A stretch of DNA of 64,000 nucleotides from SZUA-36 sp963727635 (GTDB lineage: Bacteria > Pseudomonadota > Gammaproteobacteria > Xanthomonadales > SZUA-36), in the NCBI GenBank assembly GCA_963727635.1, contig CAVSHP010000015.1, forward strand, positions 558,001-622,000. Reading direction: 5' to 3'. A model generated the notes under the pieces. It was given only the letters and a program-made list of their open reading frames with translations. It had not been told where the DNA came from and ran no database searches. How positions within the stretch are numbered: position 1 is the stretch's first letter; every line of letters begins with the position of its first letter. The position numbers and the translations under genes were made by a program. This document shows positions 47,544 through 57,706 of this stretch, in pieces.

Positions 47544-47759
47544 TGCTTTTGCTGTTCTTGTTGAGTTGATTATACGAATGGTTATTGTAGCGCTATTTCA
47601 AACCCTGCACTTTGCAATTCCAACCCGGGTCATCGGTGTAAGCACCTGCAAAAGGCCAGGGTATTAAAAAGAAGATGAGAACTGTACCGATAACCCGGAT
47701 ACAGTTCACGAGAAGTTTGCAGGTTGCGAAAGTGTGTATATACCGTTTATAAGCTGTTT

Positions 47760-48764
47760 TCAGCAGATTCGCGGCAGCGGGTCGTCTTCCAGTTCCTCTA
47801 GAAATCGCTCACCGCCCAGTGCGGTCTGCAATACCACCTGGGAAAGACCGGCATCGATATTTCCAATCACGGCGGCGTCCCTGCCATCGGCCAGCGACTG
47901 CCACTTTGCCAGTACCTGCGCTGCCTCGTCCGGGTCGACGATGGCCACGACCCTGCCTTCGCAGGCGAGGAAAAGCGGATCGTATCCGAGCATGTCGCAC
48001 ACCGACTGGACCGGATCATTGATGGGTATGTCCGCCTGCCGGATGCGGATTCCCATGCCCGTTATGCGTAGCAGTTCATGGCAGACCGTCGCCAGGCCGC
48101 CACGTGTCGGGTCACGCATGAAGTGCAGGCCGTCCATACCCCTGAGCGACTGGGTCAGCGGCAGTACGCTTGCGGAATCGGATTTCAGGTCACCGCGCAG
48201 GCCAAACTGTTCACGGGCGAGTAACACGGAGGTGCCATGGTCGCCGACCGGACCGCTCACCAGTATCGCATCCCCGTCGCGAATCCGGTCGAGGCCTGGG
48301 CTCAGTCCCGGATCACGGCTGCCGATACCGGTCGTTGCCAGGTACAGGCCACCACCTTCGCCCCGCCTCAATACCTTGGTGTCACCGGCCACGACCTTGA
48401 CACCGGCCTGGCCGGCAGCCTTTGCAAGACTGATGATGATACGCTCCAGTTGCGCAATCTCCAGACCCTCCTCTATGAAGGCGTTCAGAGACAGGTATTG
48501 TGGCACGGCGCCTGCGACCGCCAGGTCATTGATCGTTCCATGTACCGCCAGCGAGCCGATATCGCCGCCCGGGAATTCCAGTGGTTGCACGGTAAAGCCA
48601 TCGGTGGTGAAGATCACATCGGTCGAATCCAGTGACAGGCTGGCGGCGTCGACCTGCACGTCGAGCCGGTCGTTGGCAAGATGCCTGGCGAATACTTCAT
48701 CGATGAGTTCCCGCATGTAGCGGCCGCCATTGCCGTGCGCCAGTGTGATGTGCGTGTCCTGCAT
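47760..48764 (-). CDS. hypE: Hydrogenase maturation protein HypE
   Basis: 334-residue AIR-synthase-like protein that dehydrates a C-terminal thiocarboxamide to the thiocyanate used for the CN ligands. It starts LAHGNGGRYMRELIDEVFA, has the ATP-binding GDTKVLRRGEG, and ends PRIC with the essential terminal Cys. Last gene of the leftward hypC-B-D-F-E run, 5 bp after hypF. Confidence 0.95.
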   Translation of the reverse strand: MQDTHITLAHGNGGRYMRELIDEVFARHLANDRLDVQVDAASLSLDSTDVIFTTDGFTVQPLEFPGGDIGSLAVHGTINDLAVAGAVPQYLSLNAFIEEGLEIAQLERIIISLAKAAGQAGVKVVAGDTKVLRRGEGGGLYLATTGIGSRDPGLSPGLDRIRDGDAILVSGPVGDHGTSVLLAREQFGLRGDLKSDSASVLPLTQSLRGMDGLHFMRDPTRGGLATVCHELLRITGMGIRIRQADIPINDPVQSVCDMLGYDPLFLACEGRVVAIVDPDEAAQVLAKWQSLADGRDAAVIGNIDAGLSQVVLQTALGGERFLEELEDDPLPRIC

Positions 48765-48769
48765 GGTTT

Positions 48770-51119
48770 TTACCTGCCCGTGTAGCCGTACTCGATGATC
48801 TGTCCAAAACAGATGCCTGCGTCATTGACCGGCAGCATCGATGGATATGTTACTGCAAAGCCGTTTTTTAGCAGCAGTTCGATACATTGTTCGGTCAACA
48901 CGCGATTCTGGAATACACCGCCTGCCAGTCCGACCTGCTGTACACCTGTATCCTCGCGTATCCGTATCGCCTGCTGCAACAGGGAGGCTGCCATTGAAAA
49001 ATGAAAGTGGGCTGCGCGCTCGGCTACCGGCACAGATTCCGCCAACAGCATCGGGATCAGCGCCGTCCAGTCTGCATGGTAAACACCATCGGTGCTGGTT
49101 AATTCCAGCCGTGTCACGCGCCCCTGATCAAAATTCCCGTGGCTGGAAGCCAGGGCTTCGAACAGCATAGGTCCCTGGCCCTCGAAACTTGCCACTTTGC
49201 ATACACCGCAAAGCGCGGCTGCGGCATCGAACAGACGTCCGGCAGCCGTCGTCTGCGGTGCATTTTTTCCCTGCCGCCAGAAGCTCGCCAACAACGGATC
49301 AGAGGCTTCCTCCAGCGGACAAGCCTGCCCGGATTCCCAGCAGATTGCCGCTGCGCTGCGCCAGGGTTCACGCCCCGCGCGTTCACCGCCGGGTATGCGG
49401 AAAGACCGGAAGCTCGCAAGCCGCCGCCATTGTCCGGGCCGGCCCGCCAGCGCCTCTCCGCCCCACAGGGAGCCATCCGGTCCGAGTCCGACACCGTCCC
49501 AGGTGAATACCAGCATGTCATCGAGCGCGCTGTTGATTGCCAGGGCTTCGGCATATACCGCCGAGGCATGGGCGTGGTGGTGGTAGACATCAGTGACCGG
49601 CAATTCCTGGCGGCGCGCCCAACGTGTTGAGGTGTAGCGTGGATGTGCGTCGCATACGATATGCGCCACTTCAACCTGGTAAAGCGCGGCCAGGTCCCGG
49701 ATGCACTGCTCAAAGGTTTGCAGGCTGCGCGGGCTGTCCATTTCACCGATGTGCGGTGAAACAACGACCCGGTTATCCCAGGCCAGGGCAATGGTGTTCT
49801 TCATGTGGGCGCCGACGGCCAGCACGCGGTTTTTCCAGTCTGAAGGGCAATTCGAGTTCGAGTGGCGCCAGGCCACGGCCCTGGCGAACCGGCGCCGCCC
49901 GGCCATTGATCACGCGCACCACCGGGTCGTCTGCTGGCCGCACGATGTTCCTGTCATGGTGCAAAAAGGCATCGGCGACATGCGCCAGGCGTTGTTCGAT
50001 ATCCCGGTTGTCAGTCAATACGGGTTCACCACTGATATTGGCCGAACTTGCGACCAGCGGTGTACCAAAATCATTTAACAGCATGTGATGCAACGGGCTG
50101 TAAGGCAACATCGCGCCGACCTCGTTCAAACCCGGGGCGATGGCTTCGGAAAGCCCGTTACCCGGCTTTTTCCGCACCAGCACGATTGGCCGTGCCGCTG
50201 ATTCGAGCAGTCCGGTCTCGACCCCGTCGGCCAGCAGGTATTGCCTCAAAGTGCCAAGTCGATCGCCGGGGACAGATGGAAACATCACCGCCAGTGGCTT
50301 ATGCGGTCGGGGTTTGTTTTTTCGCAGGCGCCTGACCGCGTCGTCGCTACAGGCATCACAGACCAGGTGATAACCGCCGATTCCTTTTACCGCCAGCACT
50401 TTTCCCGCACGCAGCGTCGCGAGCGCGGCTTTCAATGCGGATTCATTCCCGTGTTCAATGACCTTGCCGGTTTCGCTGTAGCTCAGCTCAGGTCCGCAAC
50501 GGGCACAGGCAACCGGTTCGGCATGGTAGCGCCGGTCGAGCGGGTCGGTGTACTCGGCGAGACAGTCGTCACACAGATCGAAGCCGGACATGCTGGTGTT
50601 GGGACGGTCGTAGGGCAGCGCCTCGATCAGCGTGTAACGCGGTCCGCATTGTGTGCAGTTGATAAACGGGTAGCGGTAGCGGCGGTTGCCCGGATCATGC
50701 AATTCGCGCAGGCAATCTTCACAGGTGAACAGGTCCGCAGGCAGGTGGATATCCGCATCGGCATCGGCCAGGCTGGGCCGGATCAGAAATTCCCCGATAT
50801 CTGCACATGGCGTTTCAGACACGGACTGCAACACGGGCCGGGAAAGCACGGGCGCCGCACCGATCAGGGTATGGGTAAACGCTTCCAGGTCCTGCGCTTG
50901 CCCCTGTACGTGGATTTCGACGCGGCCCGATGAATTGCGTACCCAACCATGCAGGCCGTGGGCTTTTGCATGCCGGTATATGAATGGTCTGAAACCGACA
51001 CCCTGTACGACACCACTCAGTATGATTTTCCTTGCTTGCCTGGGCGTTGAAGCGTTCATGGACGGTCGGGAAGGCTGGTCCGGCCGGGGAGCCGTGCCGG
51101 TTTCAATGCTCTGGACCAT
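48770..51119 (-). CDS. hypF: Carbamoyltransferase HypF, one frameshift
   Basis: HypF makes the carbamoyl group used for the CN ligands and passes it to HypE. Acylphosphatase-like N-terminus (VQGVGFRPFIYRHAKAHGL), two zinc-finger pairs (CEDCLRELHD, CTQCGPRY, CDDCLAEY, CARCGPEL), a YrdC domain (AVKGIGGYHLVCDA), and the carbamoyltransferase domain (VYHHHAHASAVYAEAL; GLAGGVFQNRVLTEQC). One break near 49830 separates the two halves, which together have normal length (about 780). Start ATG 51119 or, more likely, ATG 51059. Confidence 0.93.
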
Positions 51120-51180
51120 GCCGGTGACAGGACGATGCAGGAGCTGTTATCCCGGTGGAACATGTGAAGTCCGGCAGGCC

Positions 51181-52302
51181 TTAACCGGCCGCCCTTTTGC
51201 CGGCAGCAGCGTTTGCTTCACGCATACCGGCAGCCCACCAGATCCGGCATGCACCTTCATCCGATACCATGCACGGCCCGACCGGATTGCGTGGCACGCA
51301 TGCTTTTCCATACAGACGGCATTGGTTCGGATAAATCCTGCCCAGCACGACGCTTGCGCAGTCACAACCCGGCGGCATCTCTCCGGCATGCTTGCGGGCC
51401 TCACAGGCCTGGGCCGGGAAACGTCTGCGCGCATCCTGTTGTTGGTATCGGCTCGCCAGCTCATAGCCGGATTTGGCGATTTTGCCCACCCCGCGCCAGT
51501 TTGCGTCCCCGACCACAAATGCTTCCTGCAGGCATCGCCGGGCCGATGGATTGCCGCCATCACGAACCAGTTCCGGGTAACAGTTATCCAGGAAAAGCTG
51601 CTTATCGATCAGTTGACGCATGACGGAATACAGGGCTGCCAGCAGGCTTTCCGGCGTGAACCCTGCAATGGCGGCGGGTATCTGGTGTCGCTCTACCACG
51701 AACTGCCACTCTTCCGGTCCCATCACGGTTGCCACGTGACCCGGCGCAATCAGGGCATCAAATCCGGCCTGGCCCGAATCGAGCAACATGGCGACGGCTG
51801 GCCAGGTCAGACGTCCCGATAAAAGGATAAACAGGTTGTCCGGTGCACCCTCGATCAGCATGGCGGCCACTGGTGCCATGGTTGTCTCAAAACCGGCGGC
51901 AAAGAATACGACCGGTATTGAGGGATTTTCCCTAGCCGTCCTTACGGCCTCCCCGGGGGTGGCGATCGGCCGGATATCTGCACCTTGTGCCTTTGCTTCC
52001 GCCAGTGTCCGCACCCGGCCTTTTGCAACATTGACCGGTACCCTCAGCATGTCGCCGAACGCGACCAGGATCAGTTTTTCGTTCAACGCCAGTTGTATGG
52101 CCTCGTAGACATCTTCCTCGGGACAGATACAAACCGGACAGCCGGGTCCGGGAATCAACTCGATATGAGCGGGCAGGGCACTGCGCAGACCGGCCATGCT
52201 GATCGAGCGTTCATGACCGCCACAGACATTCATGACCTTTATTTTGCGTTCGAACGGCAGTGAACGTATCCGCTCCAGCCATTGCTCAGCGGTCAATTTC
52301 AT
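51181..52302 (-). CDS. hypD: Hydrogenase maturation protein HypD
   Basis: 373-residue iron-sulfur scaffold on which Fe(CN)2CO is built with HypC. The signatures are VMNVCGGHERSISMAGLRS, GPGCPVCICPEEDV (CxxC for disulfide exchange), FAAGFETTMAPVAAML, and the C-terminal [4Fe-4S] cysteines (GCDCASVVLGRIYPNQC, LYGKAC). ATG 52302 is the natural start (MKLTAEQWLERIRSLP); upstream codons overlap the hypB tail. Confidence 0.95.
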   Translation of the reverse strand: MKLTAEQWLERIRSLPFERKIKVMNVCGGHERSISMAGLRSALPAHIELIPGPGCPVCICPEEDVYEAIQLALNEKLILVAFGDMLRVPVNVAKGRVRTLAEAKAQGADIRPIATPGEAVRTARENPSIPVVFFAAGFETTMAPVAAMLIEGAPDNLFILLSGRLTWPAVAMLLDSGQAGFDALIAPGHVATVMGPEEWQFVVERHQIPAAIAGFTPESLLAALYSVMRQLIDKQLFLDNCYPELVRDGGNPSARRCLQEAFVVGDANWRGVGKIAKSGYELASRYQQQDARRRFPAQACEARKHAGEMPPGCDCASVVLGRIYPNQCRLYGKACVPRNPVGPCMVSDEGACRIWWAAGMREANAAAGKRAAG

Positions 52303-52313
52303 CGCCGCTGCGT

Positions 52314-53147
52314 TCAGGAAATCCCCGCGTCGTTGTGCGGGCCGGCAGCATGATGATGGTGATGTGTATGCGCGTGTGTGTGCGGTGCTTCCTTTGCCGC
52401 CCGCCGGGTCTGCCGGACGGCCTCGCGCAACCACTGCAGCCAGTCCTGCATGCCATCGCCGGATTTTGCGGAGACACGGATCAACGGCGCGGGATTGGCC
52501 AGGTTGCGGAGGTATGTTGCCGCGCGGTCCGGGCTGAAATCATCCAGCAGCGGCAACAGGTCGGCCTTGCTCAGCATGACCATGTCGGCAGTGCGGAACA
52601 TGACCGGGTATTTTGCCGGTTTGTCATCGCCCTCAGGTACGGATAGCAGCACGATGTTTTTGTGCTGGCCGAGGTCAAAACTCGCCGGGCATACCAGGTT
52701 GCCGACATTCTCGATAAAAACGATATCAAGCGCCGAAAGATCGAGTTGGTGGACCGCCGCGTGCACCATGTGTGCATCCAGATGGCAGGCACTGCCGGTC
52801 GTGATCTGGATTGCCGTCACACCGTGGTCGCGTATACGCCTGGCATCGTTTTCAGTTTCGAGGTCGCCCTCGATGACCGCCATGCGAAACTCATCACCGA
52901 GGGACTCGATGGTCGCTTCCAGCAATGCTGTCTTGCCGGCGCCGGGTGATGACATCAGGTTGATGGCAACCACGTTATGGGCATTGAAATTTTCACGATT
53001 GTGCAGTGCCGCATGGTCATTTTCGTGCAACAGGCCATGCAGTACCGTAATCGCTTCGCGGCCGCTTTCGGTTTGTTCCAGCCTGCCGCCGGGCTTAAGC
53101 AGGTGTTCGTTCCCGGGGGTAATATTGCATCCGCATGTATCACACAT
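52314..53147 (-). CDS. hypB: Nickel-insertion GTPase HypB with C-terminal His-rich tail
   Basis: 277-residue SIMIBI GTPase for nickel insertion. N-terminal MCDTCGCN nickel-binding motif, P-loop SSPGAGKTALLEATI, GDLETENDA, the metal site GSACHLDAHMVH, and SKADLLP. The His-rich stretch, usually N-terminal, is here at the C-terminus (HTHAHTHHHHHAAGPH). ATG 53147 follows a possible TTG at 53153. Partner HypA is not encoded in this window. Confidence 0.95.
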   Translation of the reverse strand: MCDTCGCNITPGNEHLLKPGGRLEQTESGREAITVLHGLLHENDHAALHNRENFNAHNVVAINLMSSPGAGKTALLEATIESLGDEFRMAVIEGDLETENDARRIRDHGVTAIQITTGSACHLDAHMVHAAVHQLDLSALDIVFIENVGNLVCPASFDLGQHKNIVLLSVPEGDDKPAKYPVMFRTADMVMLSKADLLPLLDDFSPDRAATYLRNLANPAPLIRVSAKSGDGMQDWLQWLREAVRQTRRAAKEAPHTHAHTHHHHHAAGPHNDAGIS

Positions 53148-53173
53148 CGTCAACTCCGAAAAACATGGTCTGT

Positions 53174-53413
53174 CTAAACAAGCGCTGCGTCGTCGGCTGC
53201 GAGCATCTGGTCATATAGGTCCCAGGCAGTTTGTGCTTCCTTTGGGGTGATCTTCTGAATGGCATAGCCGACGTGAACCACTACAAAGTCATCCACTTGC
53301 AGGGATTCATCCTGCAGCATAAACAGGCTGACATCGCGAAAAACACCCTTCGCCTCGCAGTTGGCTACGAAGCCATTGATCTCACAAATCTGCATGGGGA
53401 TACCAAGACACAT
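53174..53413 (-). CDS. hypC: Hydrogenase maturation chaperone HypC
   Basis: 79-residue HypC/HybG family chaperone that binds the iron complex and the large-subunit precursor. MCLGIPMQI carries the essential Cys2, and VGYAIQKITPKEAQTAW ends the OB-fold. First gene of the leftward maturation operon, facing the FNR-box region. Confidence 0.95.
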   Translation of the reverse strand: MCLGIPMQICEINGFVANCEAKGVFRDVSLFMLQDESLQVDDFVVVHVGYAIQKITPKEAQTAWDLYDQMLAADDAALV

Positions 53414-53482
53414 CGTCAGTCCGTCCGGTCAAGATTGGAAATTCATGCACTTACACTAATGCATGTGGCCGGCGACGCCCTT

Positions 53483-53496
53483 GATCTGAATCAATC
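53483..53496. promoter_or_regulatory. FNR-type box upstream of hypC
   Basis: TTGATCTGAATCAA is a perfect match to the FNR/ANR consensus TTGAT-N4-ATCAA. Centre at 53489.5, about 76 bp from the hypC start codon. Confidence 0.8.
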
Positions 53497-53553
53497 GTGT
53501 GCCGAATCGCAGTGTCCTCAGGACGCTATACATTAGCGATCCTTAACATAATC

Positions 53554-53567
53554 TTGATCTGCGTCAA
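53554..53567 (+). promoter_or_regulatory. FNR-type box of the hydrogenase structural operon
   Basis: TTGATCTGCGTCAA, one mismatch to TTGAT-N4-ATCAA. The centre lies 41.5 bp upstream of the start predicted from the -10 element at 53590, the class II FNR spacing. Confidence 0.8.
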
Positions 53568-53589
53568 TTTGCCACTGCTGGCCCTACCT

Positions 53590-53595
53590 TAAGAT
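53590..53595 (+). promoter_or_regulatory. -10 element of the hydrogenase operon
   Basis: TAAGAT, predicted start near 53602, 20 bp before the GTG of the first gene. There is no sigma70 -35; the FNR box occupies that position. Confidence 0.6.
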
Positions 53596-53621
53596 AAAAA
53601 CACGGCAAAAGAGCAGCAGGT

Positions 53622-54176
53622 GTGAAATTATCCAACACGCTCATACTCGGTATCGGCAACACGCTTCTGCGTGACGAAGGTGCGGGTATACATGCCCTGA
53701 GCCTGCTCCAGTCTCAACATACAGATATACCCAACCTTACCTGCATCGATGGCGGCACACTGAGTTTCACCCTGGCCGCCTATATCGAAGATTGCGACAA
53801 CCTGATCGTATTTGATGCCGCTGAATTAAAAGCACCACCCGGTACGGTAAAAACCATGGCGGGTGCGGACATGGACGCGTTCCTGGGGTCAGCCAGGCGC
53901 AGCCCCCACGAAGTCGGTCTTCTCGACCTGTTCGACATTGCACGCCTGACAGGGGCCTTGCCCGATAACCGCGCACTGATCGGTATTCAACCGGGACTTA
54001 TCGATTGGGGTATGTCACCGACCCGTGAGGTTGAAAAGGCGTTGCCGCAAGCTGTTGAACAAGCCGTCAACCTGCTCGGACAGTGGCTCAAAACGCGGGG
54101 GCAGGAAACTGAAGACCATTTTTGCCGATTTGCAAAGTCCGTCAGGAAGGAAGTGACAGCCGGAGAAGTGACATGA
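53622..54176 (+). CDS. hupD: [NiFe]-hydrogenase maturation endopeptidase (HyaD/HupD type)
   Basis: 184-residue protease that trims the large-subunit C-terminus once nickel is in. GIGNTLLRDEGAGIHAL contains the metal-binding Glu. A further acidic ligand lies in VFDAAELKAPPG, and the His in SPHEVGLLDLFDIA. The cleavage substrate is HynL, encoded downstream. Starts at GTG 53622; the stop overlaps the next ATG. Confidence 0.92.
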   Translation: MKLSNTLILGIGNTLLRDEGAGIHALSLLQSQHTDIPNLTCIDGGTLSFTLAAYIEDCDNLIVFDAAELKAPPGTVKTMAGADMDAFLGSARRSPHEVGLLDLFDIARLTGALPDNRALIGIQPGLIDWGMSPTREVEKALPQAVEQAVNLLGQWLKTRGQETEDHFCRFAKSVRKEVTAGEVT

Positions 54177-54609
54177 GTCAAATGAGCACTGCAGCATTCA
54201 ATATACACACCAGTGATGAGCTTACCTGGAACGCACGTCCCATCCTGTTCGAGGTCGGCATGCCCTCGAAGCGCTGGTGGAAAGCGGTGAGACCAGCATC
54301 ATTGACCTGCGCAGCATTCCACTGGCGCCCGGAGAGGAAGAAACCATCATTCAGACGCTCGGTCAAGGCGAGGTCCTTGCCCGCCTGGATGCGCTGGGTC
54401 CGAGCGAAATCCAGGAAACCCGTTATGCCGGCGTCTGGCTGATTACGCACTACAACGTGGACAAGGCAATCGTCAGCCGTTTCATCGAAGTGACAAAACT
54501 GCCGGATATCCTCAAGTCTCAGCATGAGGATATGTCGAATGCATTATCTGAGCTTACCCGGGAACTGCTGACACATGACACGTATTTGTTTGCGGAGACG
54601 GACACATGA
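54173..54609 (+). CDS. HupH C-terminal-domain hydrogenase assembly protein, one frameshift
   Basis: About 145 residues from ATG 54173. After a frame break near 54270 the protein shows the HupH/HyaF C-terminal domain: IDLRSIPLAPGEEETIIQTL, LGQGEVLARLDALG, IQETRYAGVWLITHYN and the end with FIEVTKLPDILKSQ. Full HupH has two such domains; only one is here. The family assists small-subunit or cofactor assembly. Stop overlaps the hynS ATG. Confidence 0.75.
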
Positions 54610-55743
54610 AGAAGGATTTATCTCCGCAAGGTGGAACCGGCATAAAAGGCACCCTCGGTGAAGCTTTGCGCAGCCAGGGTGTTTCCCGCCGCGGCTTTAT
54701 GAAGTTTTGTGCAACCACGGCGTCGATGATGGCCCTGCCACCGGCCATGATACCAATGATCGCCAGGGCGCTGGAGCAGGCCAGGAGACCGTCGGTGATC
54801 TGGTTGTCGTTCCAGGAATGTACGGGTTGTACGGAGTCGCTGACACGTGCGCACACCACGACCATCGAGAGCCTGATATTCGACGCGATATCACTTGATT
54901 ACCACCACACCCTGCAGGCTGCTGCAGGTACGGCCGCAGAGGCCGCCCGCGAAATGGCGATGGCAAGAGAATTACGGCAAATACCTGTTGATCGTCGATG
55001 GTTCGATTCCACTGGATAACCCCGGCTATTCGACCATTGCCGGTGTCAGCAATCTCGACATGCTGAGAGAAAGCGCCAAGGGGGCCGCGGCGATTATCGC
55101 GGTCGGAACCTGCGCCACCTACGGGGGGATTCCGCACGCACAGCCGAACCCGACCGGTGCCGTTTCCGTGATGGAAATCATCAAGGACAAGCCCGTCATC
55201 AATGTACCCGGTTGCCCGCCGATCCCGGTCGTCATCACCGGCGTGCTGGCGCATTACCTGACCTTTGGCTCCCTGCCTGAACTGGACCATATCGGCCGGC
55301 CCATGGCTTTTTATGGCCAGAGCATTCACGATCGCTGTTACCGGCGGCCATTCTATGACAAGGGCAAGTTTGCCGAGACCTTTGACGACGAGGGCGCGAA
55401 GAAGGGCTGGTGTCTGTACAAGCTCGGTTGCAAGGGCCCGACGACCTACAACGCCTGCGCGACGACCAAGTGGAATAACGGCACCAGTTTCCCGATCGAA
55501 TCCGGACATCCCTGCCTGGGCTGTTCCGAACCGGATTTCTGGGATGGCGGCGGCTTCTACAGGGCGCTTTCCATGCCCACTGAAAACATTTCGAGAACAG
55601 CCGTGTACACGGCTGCCGGTGCGGTCGCTGCCGGGGCTGTGATCGGCACCCTGAATCGCGGCAAGAAAAAAGCCAGTAACAAGATCCATATCAGGACCAC
55701 CATCGAAGATCTGAAAAAAGCAGAAACCGTTGGTGATGATTGA
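54606..55743 (+). CDS. hynS: [NiFe]-hydrogenase small subunit HynS, one frameshift
   Basis: Periplasmic iron-sulfur subunit. Twin-arginine signal VSRRGFMKFCATTASMM, proximal cluster ligands in ECTGCTESLTRAH, VGTCATYGG and VPGCPPIP, and medial/distal cysteines in DRC, GWCLYKLGC, NAC and HPCLGC. A C-terminal membrane helix (TAVYTAAGAVAAGAVIGTL) follows. The proximal site has Gly and no extra cysteines where O2-tolerant enzymes have six, so it is predicted O2-sensitive. One break near 54962. Pairs with HynL and hands electrons to Isp1/Isp2. Confidence 0.93.
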
Positions 55744-55770
55744 TGTGCCTGGAAAGATGAGGAAGAGACA

Positions 55771-56430
55771 ATGACCGAAATCGAACTTCTGAGCTGGGCG
55801 CGCGGACCGGGATTGCAGATCGCAAGCATCATTTTTGTAGCCGGTGTCGTGATCCGGATTTTCGAGATACTGGCACTGGGCAGGAAGGCCAACCTGGCCG
55901 AAGCCAAGGGCAGGGAGATGACCAGCGGTCTGCGCACCATATTCACGCGGACCATTCCCGACCGGACGACCTTCAGACGGTCCAGCGTAACGATCGTATC
56001 CGGTTATGTATTCCATATCGGTCTGTTTGTCGTTTGCTTCCTGTCCGCGCCACATATCCTGTTTCTGAAGGACATCATCGGTTTTGGCTGGCCGTCGTTG
56101 CCGACACCGGTGATCGATGCTTTCGCGGTCATCACCATCATTGCACTGCTGGCAACCCTGGTAAACCGCCTGACCAACAAGGTCATGCGTTTCCTGACCA
56201 ATTTCGAGGACCTGTTAACCTGGGGATTGACCTTTCTGCCTGTCATTACCGGATACGTAGCGTTTCACCGGATCGGCCTGACTGCGCCGACGTTGCTGGC
56301 CGTTCACCTGTTGAGTGTTGAATTATTACTGGTGATATTTCCCTTCACCAAGCTGATGCATGCATTTACCCTTTTCCTGGCGCGCTGGTACAACGGCGCG
56401 ATATCCGGCTACAAGGGGGTTGCGTCATGA
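55771..56430 (+). CDS. isp1: Isp1, cytochrome b-type hydrogenase membrane subunit
   Basis: 219-residue membrane protein of the NarI/DsrM-like cytochrome b family with about five helices (IASIIFVAGVVIRIFEIL; VFHIGLFVVCFL; AVITIIALLATLV; and others). Candidate haem-ligand histidines are in VFHIG, APHIL, AFHRIG, AVHLLS and LMHAF. It takes electrons from HynS to quinones or to Isp2. Between hynS and isp2, as in Thiocapsa and Allochromatium. Stop overlaps the isp2 ATG. Confidence 0.9.
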   Translation: MTEIELLSWARGPGLQIASIIFVAGVVIRIFEILALGRKANLAEAKGREMTSGLRTIFTRTIPDRTTFRRSSVTIVSGYVFHIGLFVVCFLSAPHILFLKDIIGFGWPSLPTPVIDAFAVITIIALLATLVNRLTNKVMRFLTNFEDLLTWGLTFLPVITGYVAFHRIGLTAPTLLAVHLLSVELLLVIFPFTKLMHAFTLFLARWYNGAISGYKGVAS

Positions 56431-57686
56431 GCGCCTCGATCGAAAAGGGCATCAATGCCCTCAAGCGGCAGGTGGATTCGACAGTTGCGGCTTTTTTCAG
56501 CAGTTGCGTGCATTGCGGCCTGTGTGCCGAGGCCTGCCTGTTTTATACCGAAACGGGTGATCCGAAACGCACACCGATAAACAAGACGGAACCACTGCGT
56601 CGTATCTGGAAATCCGAATTCACGTTGATGGGCCGCGTCGGCAAGGCACTGGGCCTGAGTAAGAAGGTCGATGATCAATTCCTGCAGGAGTGGCAGGAAC
56701 TGGTCTACGACAGCTGTACCCTGTGCGGACGCTGTTCGATGGTCTGCCCGGTGGGTAATGACATTGCACTGATGATCCGCAAGACCCGCGAGGGCATGGC
56801 GGCGGCAGGCCAGGCGCCCGCGGGTCTGATTGGTGCGACCACCCGCGCGGTGACCATTGGTAGTCCGATGGGTGTGAAGTGGCCGGCCCTGAAGGCACAG
56901 ATCAAACACGTCGAGGAAGACACGGGTTTGAAAGTTCCGGTCGATGTCGCCGACGTGGATTACATGTTGCTACTGTCGTCCATGGAAATCATGAATTTCC
57001 CGGAATTTATCGAAGCGGTTGCAAAAGTGTTCGACAAGGCCGGTGTCAGCTGGACGATATCCTCCGAGGCGTTTGAAGCCACCAACAGCGGTATCCAGAT
57101 CGGGGTTTCTGATATAGCGGCGGTGCTGGTGCAACGTATTGTCGATGCGGCTGAAAAACTCAGGGTGAAGACGGTTATAAGCCCGGAATGCGGCCACGCC
57201 TATATGGCCATCCGCTGGGATGGACCCAACCTGGTCGGCAAGTCATTCAGTTTCAAGGTGCGTCACATACTGGAAGTACTGGATGACCTGCGAAAAGAGG
57301 GCCGATTGAAAATCACGGGCAAGGATTCCCGCAAACTGACCTACCACGACCCGTGCCAGATTTCGCGGCGTGGTGGGGTCATCAACGAACCACGCAACCT
57401 GATCAAAATGTTCGCCGACAATTTCGTGGAAATGCCGGATGCGGGCAAGATGAACTGGTGCTGCGGCGCGGGTGGCGGTGTCAGCGCAAACGAGCGCGCC
57501 GATGAGATACGTCTGAAGGTCTTTGAACGCAAGAAAGCTCAGCTTGACACCGTCAAGCCGGATGCCATCGTCAGTGCGTGTTCCAACTGCAGGATTCACC
57601 TCGAAGACGGCCTTGAGGAATACAACATGGATATCCCGTTGTTGAGCCTGACGGAAACAATTGCGGAACACCTGGCAGAAAACTGA
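56427..57686 (+). CDS. isp2: Isp2, HdrD-like iron-sulfur subunit
   Basis: 419-residue cytoplasmic protein with two [4Fe-4S] motifs (CVHCGLCAEACLFY; CTLCGRCSMVCPVG) and a CCG-type heterodisulfide-reductase C-terminal region (SPECGHAYM, YHDPCQISRRGG, NWCCGAGGG, SACSNCRIHL). With Isp1 it resembles the DsrMK/HdrDE electron-transfer pair. Defines the Isp-type (group 1e) hydrogenase. Confidence 0.92.
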   Translation: MSASIEKGINALKRQVDSTVAAFFSSCVHCGLCAEACLFYTETGDPKRTPINKTEPLRRIWKSEFTLMGRVGKALGLSKKVDDQFLQEWQELVYDSCTLCGRCSMVCPVGNDIALMIRKTREGMAAAGQAPAGLIGATTRAVTIGSPMGVKWPALKAQIKHVEEDTGLKVPVDVADVDYMLLLSSMEIMNFPEFIEAVAKVFDKAGVSWTISSEAFEATNSGIQIGVSDIAAVLVQRIVDAAEKLRVKTVISPECGHAYMAIRWDGPNLVGKSFSFKVRHILEVLDDLRKEGRLKITGKDSRKLTYHDPCQISRRGGVINEPRNLIKMFADNFVEMPDAGKMNWCCGAGGGVSANERADEIRLKVFERKKAQLDTVKPDAIVSACSNCRIHLEDGLEEYNMDIPLLSLTETIAEHLAEN

Positions 57687-57706
57687 TTGCGCAGGAGCAG
57701 GATAAA

